Below are positions 7,603 through 13,806 of a DNA stretch of 17,359 bases, piece after piece; positions within the stretch are counted from its first letter, which is position 1; the number at the start of each line of letters is the position of its first letter. Source of the stretch: Candidatus Cloacimonas sp. (GTDB lineage: Bacteria; Cloacimonadota; Cloacimonadia; Cloacimonadales; Cloacimonadaceae). The stretch lies in assembly GCA_035403355.1 (NCBI GenBank), contig DAONFA010000015.1:28644-46002 (forward strand), read 5' to 3'. The position numbers and the translations under genes are program-made. The notes beneath the pieces were generated by a model that saw only the letters and a program-made list of their open reading frames with translations, searched no databases and was not told where the DNA came from.

Positions 7603-8457
7603 CTATCGCATTGCTGCTTTCAGGTCTATGATAGCTTTTGTAGGACAAACAGTAGCACAGGTTCCGCAATCGGTACATTTACTGTAATCAATTCGGGCAA
7701 TATTATTCTCTACTGTAATTGCCTGAGCCGGACACTTTTTAGCACACAACCCGCAACCAATGCAGGGCTTATCGGCTCCGCAATTTTGTTTGGGTAAAGG
7801 ATTTTTATCCTTAGAACTGCAGGCAATAAACACATTCTTGCTTTCCGGAATAAGCATTATCAATTTCCGCGGGCAGGCAGTTACACAGGCACCGCAACCG
7901 GTACATTTTTCTCTATCAATAATCCGCAATCCGTTTTCATCAACGCTGAGAGCATCAAATTTACAGGCAGCTACACAATCATTAAAACCAACACAACCCC
8001 AGGAGCAAAGATTTGGTCCGTCAGCAATATTTACAGCTGAAAGGCAGCTTTCAATACCCTGATAGGCATACTTCCATTTAGTGTTGTTTTTCCCACCACT
8101 ACTGCAATGGATAAAGGCAATTTTTCGTTCTTGGGCAGTTGCTTTTTTGCCCATAATGTTAGCGATTTTTTCTACTACTTCAGCGCCCCCGGGAGCGCAT
8201 AAATTCAATTCTTTTCCTTCATTAACAATAGCAGTAGCATATCCTGAACATCCGGGTTGACCACAAGCACCGCAATTAGCTCCAGGCAGAACTTCCGTAA
8301 TTTGCTCAATGCGTTCATCTACAGTAACGGGAAAGACCTTGGAAGCAAAAGCAAGAATAAGCCCGAAAATCAAACCCAGCGAACCCATTATAACAACCGG
8401 AAGCACTATGGCAGATGTTCCGGCTGCAGCCAAAGGCACAACAATTAGATTAAGCAT
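7603..8457 (-). CDS. rnfB: Rnf complex subunit B, multi-ferredoxin
   Basis: 284 residues. One N-terminal membrane helix (about 15-40) anchors a cytoplasmic electron-transfer arm. The RnfB-specific cluster motif is NCGACGQPGC (Cys62, 65, 70) with Cys87. Four ferredoxin-type motifs follow: Cys151/155/161/165, Cys185/188/191/195, Cys232/235/238/242 and Cys261/264/267/271. That implies five [4Fe-4S] clusters, as in the longer RnfB proteins of anaerobes rather than the short proteobacterial form. RnfB is the likely entry point for electrons from reduced ferredoxin. It is the last rnf gene, 14 nt after rnfA, with AAAGGAAAGG ahead of the ATG. Confidence 0.96.
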   Translation of the reverse strand: MLNLIVVPLAAAGTSAIVLPVVIMGSLGLIFGLILAFASKVFPVTVDERIEQITEVLPGANCGACGQPGCSGYATAIVNEGKELNLCAPGGAEVVEKIANIMGKKATAQERKIAFIHCSSGGKNNTKWKYAYQGIESCLSAVNIADGPNLCSWGCVGFNDCVAACKFDALSVDENGLRIIDREKCTGCGACVTACPRKLIMLIPESKNVFIACSSKDKNPLPKQNCGADKPCIGCGLCAKKCPAQAITVENNIARIDYSKCTDCGTCATVCPTKAIIDLKAAMR

Positions 8458-8471
8458 ATATTACCTTTCCT

Positions 8472-9074
8472 TTAAAACTTCATTCCCATAAAACCGTAAA
8501 AAGCCAAAGCCATTGTTCCGGCAAGAATTAAACCGCTTGGCATTCCCCGCATACTTTTGGGCATTTCTATCATTTCCAGTCGTTCTCTAATTCCCGCCAT
8601 TGCCAAAAGCACAAAAGTAAAACCAACCCCGGAAAGAAAACCGTTTAACACAGCCCAGATAAAATTATATCGCGTTCCATCCGCCAAGGGAGTAATATTC
8701 AGAATTGCCACGCCTAAAACAGCGCAGTTAGTTGTAATTAAAGGAAGATAAACGCCCAGGGATTTATACAGGGCAGGAGAATTCTTCTTAATAAACATTT
8801 CTACAAACTGCACCAAAGCAGCAATCGTTAAAATGAAAGCCAGGGTCTGCAGATATTCCAGTTTATAGGGAACCAGCAAATACTGATATATCAAATAGCA
8901 GAAAGCAGAAGCCAGGGTCATTACAAAGATAACAGCCATCCCCATACCGAAAGCGGAATCCATTTTTTTGGATACCCCAAGATAGGGACATAACCCTAAG
9001 AAACGGGAAAGCACAAAGTTCTGAATGAGAATGGCAGAAATCGCCATCGTAAAAAGTTGTCCGAGGAATCCCAT
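8472..9074 (-). CDS. rnfA: Rnf complex integral membrane subunit A
   Basis: 200 residues and six predicted helices, the usual size for RnfA/NqrE. The conserved stretch FVLSRFLGLCPYLGVS carries Cys29, and TTNCAVLG carries Cys117. In the Rnf/Nqr family these two cysteines, with their counterparts in RnfE, hold an iron-sulfur cluster inside the membrane. The ATG overlaps the rnfE stop by one base (TAATG), and GAAGGAG lies upstream within the end of rnfE. It is paralogous to RnfE, into which it packs with inverted topology (family knowledge). Confidence 0.96.
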   Translation of the reverse strand: MGFLGQLFTMAISAILIQNFVLSRFLGLCPYLGVSKKMDSAFGMGMAVIFVMTLASAFCYLIYQYLLVPYKLEYLQTLAFILTIAALVQFVEMFIKKNSPALYKSLGVYLPLITTNCAVLGVAILNITPLADGTRYNFIWAVLNGFLSGVGFTFVLLAMAGIRERLEMIEMPKSMRGMPSGLILAGTMALAFYGFMGMKF

Positions 9075-9664
9075 TATTTCTTCTCCTTCAGCATATTCAT
9101 CAATGCCATCAAAAGTCCTAAGGTAATAAAGGCACCGGGAGCCAGCAAAGTAATCAGCATTGGATCATAGGTCTGGGGCATAACTCTTATATTCAACCAG
9201 GTGCCGTTACCTAAAATTTCACGGATTGTAGCCACTACGGACAGGGAAAGGGTAAAACCAAGCCCCATTCCAATACCGTCGGCAATAGAATTGATTACAT
9301 TATTTTTATTCGCATAAGCTTCCGCTCTGCCCATTATGATGCAATTCACTACAATTAAAGGAATAAACAGACCTAAGGATTTATGCAAAGCCGGTAAATA
9401 AGCAGCCATACTCATATCCACTATGGAAACGAAAGCAGCTATTACAATTACATATACCGGAATACGAATTTTATCGGGAGTTATGTTCTTAATCAGCGAA
9501 ATAAAGATATTGGAACAAATCAGCACAAAAGTTGCCGCCAAACCCATTCCAATAGCATTATTTACAGATGTGGAAGTTGCCAGCGTAGGACACATCCCCA
9601 AAACAATCACGAAGGTAGGATTTTCCTTGATGATGCCTTTGGTTAATTCTTTCATAAAGCTCAT
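9074..9664 (-). CDS. rnfE: Rnf complex integral membrane subunit E
   Basis: 196 residues, a multi-helix membrane protein. The N-terminal KGIIKENPTFVIVLGMCPTL is diagnostic of RnfE/NqrD and contains Cys25. The second conserved cysteine is Cys108 in VVNCIIMGRAEA. It shares the membrane Fe-S site with RnfA. The first ATG (9664) is chosen over the ATG three codons later because GAGGTG sits at a good distance from it and because it gives the ATGA overlap with the rnfG stop. Confidence 0.96.
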   Translation of the reverse strand: MSFMKELTKGIIKENPTFVIVLGMCPTLATSTSVNNAIGMGLAATFVLICSNIFISLIKNITPDKIRIPVYVIVIAAFVSIVDMSMAAYLPALHKSLGLFIPLIVVNCIIMGRAEAYANKNNVINSIADGIGMGLGFTLSLSVVATIREILGNGTWLNIRVMPQTYDPMLITLLAPGAFITLGLLMALMNMLKEKK

Positions 9665-10251
9665 TTGTTCACCTCTTCTTCTGCCTGTGTTTTTTCAGTA
9701 AGAGCTGTCCGGGCTAAGACCTGTTTTTTTAGTGTTTCAATTGATACCTTCAAAGAATTTGTTACGGCACGGGTAGTGATAGTAGCACCGGTTATGGCTT
9801 TAATGCAATTGGGAGGAACGCCACCGTCTTTATCTACAATTAATTGTTCACTTGTTTTACCTTTAAACTGGTCGGTAAATTTGGGCTGCGTGGAATTTGT
9901 TCCCAAGCCGGGTGTTTCCGTTTGCTCAATCACTTTAATCGCAATTATCTGAAAGTCCTTATTTAAGGCAGCCATAGTTTTTACTGTCCCGTTATAGCCA
10001 TTTTTTTGGGCTGTAAAAACATAGCCCTTCACTTCGCCTGTTTTATTGTCTTTGGCAATATAGTAAGTAATTTCTCCGTTCACTTCCTCAAAATCAGAAT
10101 CAGGAATTAGTTCCCGGCGGGTTGCTTCCGCCTCTAAGGTTTTAATTTTCTGAATTTGAGGACTGGTTAATGTATTTACATAAGCCAAGAGTGCAGTTGC
10201 CACAACGCAGAAGGCAAGCAATATTAAGCCAAGCTGTAAATATATTTTCAT
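9661..10251 (-). CDS. rnfG: Rnf complex flavoprotein subunit G
   Basis: 196 residues. A single N-terminal helix (about 5-25) is followed by an external FMN-binding domain. The flavin attachment motif reads TGATITT (154-160), with Thr157 the expected residue linked to FMN by a phosphoester. TETPGLGT (111-118) is the other family landmark. The C-terminal tail is charged and poorly conserved. The start codon overlaps the rnfD stop as ATGA. Flavinylation requires an ApbE-type transferase, which is not encoded in this window. Confidence 0.95.
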   Translation of the reverse strand: MKIYLQLGLILLAFCVVATALLAYVNTLTSPQIQKIKTLEAEATRRELIPDSDFEEVNGEITYYIAKDNKTGEVKGYVFTAQKNGYNGTVKTMAALNKDFQIIAIKVIEQTETPGLGTNSTQPKFTDQFKGKTSEQLIVDKDGGVPPNCIKAITGATITTRAVTNSLKVSIETLKKQVLARTALTEKTQAEEEVNK

Positions 10252-11351
10252 TTTTTTACCCTCCCAAATGCTTTGGGCATAGTAAATTTATCAATTAGAG
10301 GGGTTAACACATTCATAAACAGAATACCGTAGCTTACGCCTTCAGGATAGCCACCATACAAACGAATTACTACTGTTAAAATTCCGCAGCCGATAGCAAA
10401 AATTATTCTCCCGCTTTTGGTTATCGGGGTTGTTGTATAATCCGTCGCCATAAAAAATGCGCCTAACATCAAGCCGCCGGAAAAAATATGGAAGAATGGC
10501 AACATAGGACTAAAACCTGAACCTTTCAGAGGAGCCAAAAAGAAAGAGAGCACAAAAACTGTTCCAATATAGAAAAGGGGAATTCGCCATTCAATTATGT
10601 TTTTATAAAGCAAATAGGCAGCGCCTAAAAGTAACGCAAAAACACTAACTTCACCAATGCAACCACCGATATTTCCCCAGAAAAGATTTTTTAAGGTAGA
10701 TAAATCGGTTAAGTTTGTAAATATCCGATTAGCCAAATCAACACCTTGACCCGTATTGGCACTTAGCGAAGAGACAAAACTGCTATCTCTTAAGGTTTGA
10801 GCTACTTTTAAAGGAGTAGCGCCGGTTACCAGATCATAAGCTTTGGGCGATAAACTATTCAGGTTTACGGCTATCACATTAGGATCGGTTATTCCGCTTA
10901 AAACTCCACCTTTGGGTTTTGCCCATCCGGCTGTCATCAGGGTAGGCCAGGAAGCCATTAAAAAAGCCCTTCCCAAAAGAGCAGGATTAACAGGATTATT
11001 ACCTAAACCGCCAAATACCTGTTTGCCAATTGCAATTGCAAAAGCAGCACCCAAAACAGGAATCCACCAGGGTGCTCCAGCATTTATATTATAGGCAAGC
11101 AACATACCGGTTAAAAAAGCACTGCCATCGGAAACGGTAATCGGAACTTTTCGTAATTTTTGAATCAGTGCTTCCGTAACCATTGCTGAAACAGCACCTA
11201 AAAGAGTAAGCAGCAGGGATTTTATACCCCAGTAGTAAACAGCGAATATTAGAGCCGGAATTAACGCCAGCACCACATTCCACATCACATTTTTGGTTGT
11301 GGTCTGATCATGAAAATGAGGAGCTGGAGAAACAATATATTTATCTTGCAT
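10248..11351 (-). CDS. rnfD: Rnf complex membrane flavoprotein subunit D
   Basis: About 367 residues, with many membrane helices. YIVSPAPHFHDQ near the N-terminus and GNNPVNPALLGRAFL are typical of RnfD/NqrB. The covalent-FMN motif is TGATPL (Thr182 counted from the upstream GTG). Two starts are possible: a GTG at 11360 that directly follows the rnfC stop, or the ATG at 11351. I prefer the ATG because AGGTG lies about 7 nt before it and it agrees with the usual short N-terminus. The GTG would have no room for a ribosome-binding site of its own. Confidence 0.95.
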   Translation of the reverse strand: MQDKYIVSPAPHFHDQTTTKNVMWNVVLALIPALIFAVYYWGIKSLLLTLLGAVSAMVTEALIQKLRKVPITVSDGSAFLTGMLLAYNINAGAPWWIPVLGAAFAIAIGKQVFGGLGNNPVNPALLGRAFLMASWPTLMTAGWAKPKGGVLSGITDPNVIAVNLNSLSPKAYDLVTGATPLKVAQTLRDSSFVSSLSANTGQGVDLANRIFTNLTDLSTLKNLFWGNIGGCIGEVSVFALLLGAAYLLYKNIIEWRIPLFYIGTVFVLSFFLAPLKGSGFSPMLPFFHIFSGGLMLGAFFMATDYTTTPITKSGRIIFAIGCGILTVVIRLYGGYPEGVSYGILFMNVLTPLIDKFTMPKAFGRVKK

Positions 11352-11360
11352 TTTCTTCAC

Positions 11361-12674
11361 CTACTTTTTGGCTTCAGCATAACGAATTTTGCCGTTATCA
11401 ATATATTGCACCAAACGAATTTGCGCAGGACACACATAAGCACAGGCACCACATTTCATACAATCATTCAGTCCGGAACTCACTGCCAGTTTCTGATTAT
11501 CATATTTTACGGCAGAAACAATCATACAGGGAACCAAATTCAGCGGGCAAACATCTACGCAGCGAGCACAACGCAAACAATTTCCTTCTTCATTTAACCG
11601 GGCTGATTCTTTATTCAGTAAAACCAATCCCCCACTTCCTTTTCCCATTGTTGCCTCTAAAGAAGGAAGCGCAAAACCCATCATCGGTCCGCCGCAAATA
11701 ACCTTGCCGATTTCTTCTTTTGTTCCACCGCAAAAATCCACCAGTTCAGAAAACGGAGTTCCAATGCGGGCTAAAAGATTTTGGGGCTTAACTACAGGAG
11801 AACCGGTTACCGTTATAATCCTTTGAATTAGCGGTTTTTTGTAACGAATTGCTTCATAAACGGCAAAAGCAGTTCCTACATTTTGTACCACTACCCCAAT
11901 TTCCAGGGGAAGACCTCCAGCAGGAACTTTTCTTTTGGTAGCCGCATAAATAAGCTGTTTTTCCGCACCTTGAGGATAACGCAGTTTTAGAGTAACTACT
12001 TCAATATTGGGTTCATTTTTTGTCAGCTCTTGCATTTTTTCTATGGCATCGGGCTTATTGGCTTCAATTCCAATCATTCCCTTTTTGGCTGATAAAATCT
12101 TCATAATCAGTTTTAAACCCTGCAGAATTTCTTCACCTTTTTCCAGCATCAAACGATGGTCACTGGTTAAATAAGGTTCGCATTCTACTCCGTTTAAAAT
12201 AACCGTATCTATAGCTTTATCGGCAGGAGGAGAAAGTTTTACAAAAGTAGGAAAACCGGCACCGCCCATTCCACAGATTCCGGCATCACCAATTCTTTTT
12301 TTCATTTCCTCAATCGGTAAATCCATAAATTTTTGTTCATCTACAAGCTCTATCCATTTGTCAGCACCATCTCCGGTAATTTGAATTGCCAGGGAACTGG
12401 AACCCGTAGCATTGGGAAAACGGTCTATGGCAGTAACTTTTCCGGAAATTGAGGAATGTTGACTAAGCGAGACGAAACCTGTTGCTTCCGCAATTTTTTG
12501 TCCCGTTAAAACCTCATCGCCCACAGCAACAATTGGCTTTGAGGGAGAACCAATATGCTGGGATAGATGGATAGATACTTTTTGGGGTATTGGAGCTTCA
12601 GTTATAGGCACAGAGGCACTATACTTCTTTTCATCCGGAGGATGAACACCTCCAGGAAATGTTTTTAAGCGCAT
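11361..12674 (-). CDS. rnfC: Rnf complex soluble subunit C, NADH/FMN and Fe-S
   Basis: About 437 residues. The N-terminal part contains a barrel-sandwich segment (about 30-100, SVP... ISGKVTAI). A nucleotide/FMN-binding loop follows (GMGGAGFPTFVKL, about 137-149, then ILNGVECEPY). Two ferredoxin motifs lie near the C-terminus, CLRCARCVDVCP and CMKCGACAYVCP. It is homologous to the NuoF-like module and is where NAD+ is reduced. First gene of the operon rnfCDGEAB, the order found in clostridia and Thermotogae. Two starts are possible: GTG at 12680 or ATG at 12674. AGGGAG ends 5 nt before the ATG but would overlap the GTG, so the ATG is chosen. Confidence 0.96.
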   Translation of the reverse strand: MRLKTFPGGVHPPDEKKYSASVPITEAPIPQKVSIHLSQHIGSPSKPIVAVGDEVLTGQKIAEATGFVSLSQHSSISGKVTAIDRFPNATGSSSLAIQITGDGADKWIELVDEQKFMDLPIEEMKKRIGDAGICGMGGAGFPTFVKLSPPADKAIDTVILNGVECEPYLTSDHRLMLEKGEEILQGLKLIMKILSAKKGMIGIEANKPDAIEKMQELTKNEPNIEVVTLKLRYPQGAEKQLIYAATKRKVPAGGLPLEIGVVVQNVGTAFAVYEAIRYKKPLIQRIITVTGSPVVKPQNLLARIGTPFSELVDFCGGTKEEIGKVICGGPMMGFALPSLEATMGKGSGGLVLLNKESARLNEEGNCLRCARCVDVCPLNLVPCMIVSAVKYDNQKLAVSSGLNDCMKCGACAYVCPAQIRLVQYIDNGKIRYAEAKK

Positions 12675-12689
12675 TAACACTCCCTTTGG

Positions 12690-12704
12690 CTTGAGTTCCT
12701 CAAG
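12690..12704 (-). promoter_or_regulatory. Small hairpin in the rnf leader
   Basis: CTTGAG (12690-12695) and CTCAAG (12699-12704) form a perfect 6-bp stem with a 3-nt loop. It lies between the putative promoter and the ribosome-binding site of rnfC, ending 9 nt before AGGGAG. No T-tract follows, so it is not a terminator. It could stabilise the message or modulate rnfC translation; that role is a guess. Confidence 0.4.
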
Positions 12705-12731
12705 TCGTGATTATCAAATTTTGGGAGCATA

Positions 12732-12761
12732 TTTATAGTTGCTCATTTATAGGCAAGTAAA
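12732..12761 (-). promoter_or_regulatory. rnfC: Putative promoter of the rnf operon
   Basis: Read on the minus strand: TTTACT (12756-12761) as -35, an 18-bp spacer, and TATAAA (12732-12737) as -10. They match the bacterial sigma-70 consensus at 4/6 and 5/6 positions. The predicted start is around 12725, leaving a leader of about 50 nt before the rnfC ATG. The 8-bp purine-rich array starts only 27 bp upstream of the -35. The assignment is by eye in AT-rich DNA. Confidence 0.45.
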
Positions 12762-12788
12762 ATTTTTTAAGGGAGTGAAATATCACTT

Positions 12789-12956
12789 GATAGCAAGATA
12801 GAAAGATGGCAAGAAAGCAGAATATAGAGATAGCAAGATAGCAAAATAGAGAGATGGCAAAATAGAGAGATAGCAAGAAAGCAAAATAGAGAGATGGCAA
12901 GAGAGCAAGATAGAAAGTTGGCAAGAAAGCAAAATAGAGAGATAGCAAGATAGCAG
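12789..12956. repeat. 8-bp purine-rich tandem array, 21 units
   Basis: The plus strand reads as 21 consecutive 8-mers: GATAGCAA, GATGGCAA, GAAAGCAA, AATAGAGA and close variants, with GATAGCAA the commonest core. The frame of eight holds without slippage over 168 bp. The plus strand is almost all purine apart from one or two bases per unit. It sits directly upstream of the putative rnf promoter. Translation of either strand gives low-complexity products only. Confidence 0.9.
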
Positions 12957-13008
12957 GATGTTTGCACTTACATATATTCCATATTGAAAAGACATAAAAG
13001 GAAAATAA

Positions 13009-13150
13009 GGTTTAGAAGGTTGAGAAGGTTGAGAGGGTTGAGAGGGTTGAGAAGGTTGAGAAGGTTGAGAAGGTTTAGAGGGTTGAGAGGGTTGAAACGG
13101 TTTAGAAGATTGAGAAGGTTGAGAAGGTTGAGAAGGTTTAGAGGGTTGAG
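13009..13150. repeat. 9-bp tandem array, about 16 units
   Basis: Sixteen units (fifteen full, the last 7 bp) of GGTTGAGAA or GGTTGAGAG, with GGTTTAGAA/G variants at units 1, 8, 11 and 15. Because the period is a multiple of three, the frames stay open and would encode Arg-Arg-Leu repeats. The unit resembles the left arm (GGAAGGTTGA) of the palindromic element that starts 29 bp further on. Confidence 0.92.
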
Positions 13151-13178
13151 ATACCTTAAAGCTCCTTAGGGCGACATC

Positions 13179-13290
13179 GGAAGGTTGACGTCCTCGTCAA
13201 CCACCCCTTACGCTTTTTCCCCCTTACCGAAAGGTAATTGGTAACGAAAAAAACCTGGTTTCTTATGAACGACGAGGACGTCGTTCTTCC
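13179..13290. repeat. Two-hairpin palindromic element, family A, complete copy
   Basis: Both hairpins are perfect. Left: GGAA, then GGTTGACG (13183-13190), loop TCCT, CGTCAACC (13195-13202). Right: GAACGACG (13267-13274), loop AGGA, CGTCGTTC (13279-13286), then TTCC. The two loops are complementary, so the outer ends also form an imperfect inverted repeat of about 24 bp. The interior resembles that of the copies at 3151-3465 only loosely, which puts conservation at the ends. The layout is that of a REP/BIME-like pair. Confidence 0.85.
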
Positions 13291-13368
13291 TGAAAAAAAA
13301 GCCCTTTAGGACGACACAATTATAGCGATGGCGGCGTATTCCAGGTTCTTTTCCTGGATTGGTATTTT

Positions 13369-13394
13369 AGGAGCACATGGTAGCTCCTTTTTTT
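13369..13394 (+). terminator. Terminator-like hairpin with T-run, no gene before it
   Basis: AGGAGC (13369-13374) pairs with GCTCCT (13383-13388) across an 8-nt loop and runs into seven T residues ending at 13394. The shape fits an intrinsic terminator on the plus strand, yet there is no plus-strand gene upstream. The T-run leads directly into the GC-rich repeat, and a second copy of GTAGCTC plus T-run and repeat start occurs at 13461-13489. It may therefore be part of the repeat rather than a working terminator. Confidence 0.35.
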
Positions 13395-13552
13395 GGTACC
13401 GGCGGACGCCGTTCCGCCGAAAGCCGTTAATCAGTATTTGGCTAAAAACGGCGTGTACAAGTAGCTCTTTTTTGGTACCGGCGGACGCCATTTTTATTCG
13501 GCGCTACAGCGAGCGCCGGTACAAAGAACGGCGGAACAGCGTCCGCCGGTAC
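13395..13552. repeat. GC-rich palindromic cluster, family B
   Basis: Three hairpin units share a plan. Left: CGGCGGA (13400-13406), loop CGCCGT, TCCGCCG (13413-13419). Middle: CGGCGCT (13499-13505), loop ACAGCG, AGCGCCG (13512-13518), followed by GTAC. Right: CGGCGGA (13529-13535), loop ACAGCG, TCCGCCG (13542-13548), followed by GTAC. A broken unit starts at 13474 (GGTACCGGCGGACGCC). The left unit is inverted relative to the others, so 13395-13419 and 13529-13552 form a 24-bp terminal inverted repeat with one mismatch. Its GC content is far above the surrounding DNA. Confidence 0.85.
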
Positions 13553-13587
13553 AAGGAAAGATTATTTAATAATCCCTAAAATCTATC

Positions 13588-13673
13588 CAATCCTGTTCAT
13601 CCCAGGCCTATTCAATCCCTTTAATCCATACAATCCTGTTCATCCCAGACCTATTCAATCCCTTTAATCCATT
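13588..13673. repeat. 43-bp tandem repeat, two copies
   Basis: A 43-bp unit starting CAATCCTGTTCATCCCAG and ending TTTAATCCAT occurs at 13588-13630 and 13631-13673, differing by about two bases. The phrase AATCC recurs four times within the cluster, hinting at growth from a shorter motif. Confidence 0.85.
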
Positions 13674-13698
13674 CAATCCTCTAAATCCTGAAATCTTT

Positions 13699-13772
13699 AA
13701 ATCCTCGTTTCTAAAATCCTTGTCCTGAAATCCTCGTTTCTGAAATCCTTGTCCTGAAATCCTTGTTTCCGC
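13699..13772. repeat. 29-bp tandem repeat, about 2.5 copies
   Basis: Units start with AAATCCTCGTTTCT and continue RAAATCCTTGTCCTG. Copies begin at 13699, 13728 and 13757, the last partial. They are directly adjacent with no spacers, which rules out a CRISPR array despite the 29-bp length. Each unit holds two related half-units of AAATCCTYGT, so the real building block may be about 14-15 bp. Confidence 0.85.
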
Positions 13773-13806
13773 CTCTTGCAATATATTCCTAATATCCCCG
13801 TTCACT

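Larger units (their letters stand above)
12681..13806. other. 1.1-kb gap with no convincing gene, almost all repeats
   Basis: This is the gap between the GAPDH gene and the rnf operon. It holds, from low to high coordinate: the rnf leader and promoter, an 8-bp array, about 48 bp of plain sequence (12961-13008), a 9-bp array, a family A hairpin element, a GC-rich hairpin cluster, 43-bp repeats and 29-bp repeats. Several open frames of 60-83 codons cross it on both strands, but their predicted proteins simply repeat the period of the DNA (for example Arg-Arg-Leu or Leu-Ser-Cys runs) and lack start signals. I do not call genes here. No terminator for the GAPDH gene was identified. Confidence 0.8.

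Noticed and set aside
11297..11701. Plus-strand frames of 95-134 codons over the rnfC/rnfD junction
   Set aside because: Antisense to two certain rnf genes; composition is that of a shadow frame.
12733..12995. Overlapping 66-71 codon frames rich in Leu, Ser, Cys and Phe on the minus strand, resembling membrane peptides
   Set aside because: All three frames are open at once across the 8-bp array, as expected for a pyrimidine-rich repeat. None has a ribosome-binding site.
12984..13169. 61-codon frame encoding Arg-Arg-Leu repeats
   Set aside because: It is the 9-bp array translated; the period is a multiple of three, so the frame cannot hit a stop. No start signal.
13306..13579. Opposed frames of 61 and 83 codons
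   Set aside because: They cover the family B hairpin cluster on both strands; the Arg-rich peptides come from the GC-rich palindromes.
13699..13772. Possible small CRISPR array (29-bp repeats)
   Set aside because: Copies are head to tail with no spacers, and there are no cas genes nearby.
13608..13805. 65-codon minus-strand frame starting just after the GAPDH stop
   Set aside because: Well placed for an operon gene, but its sequence is the 29-bp and 43-bp repeats translated, with no ribosome-binding site.
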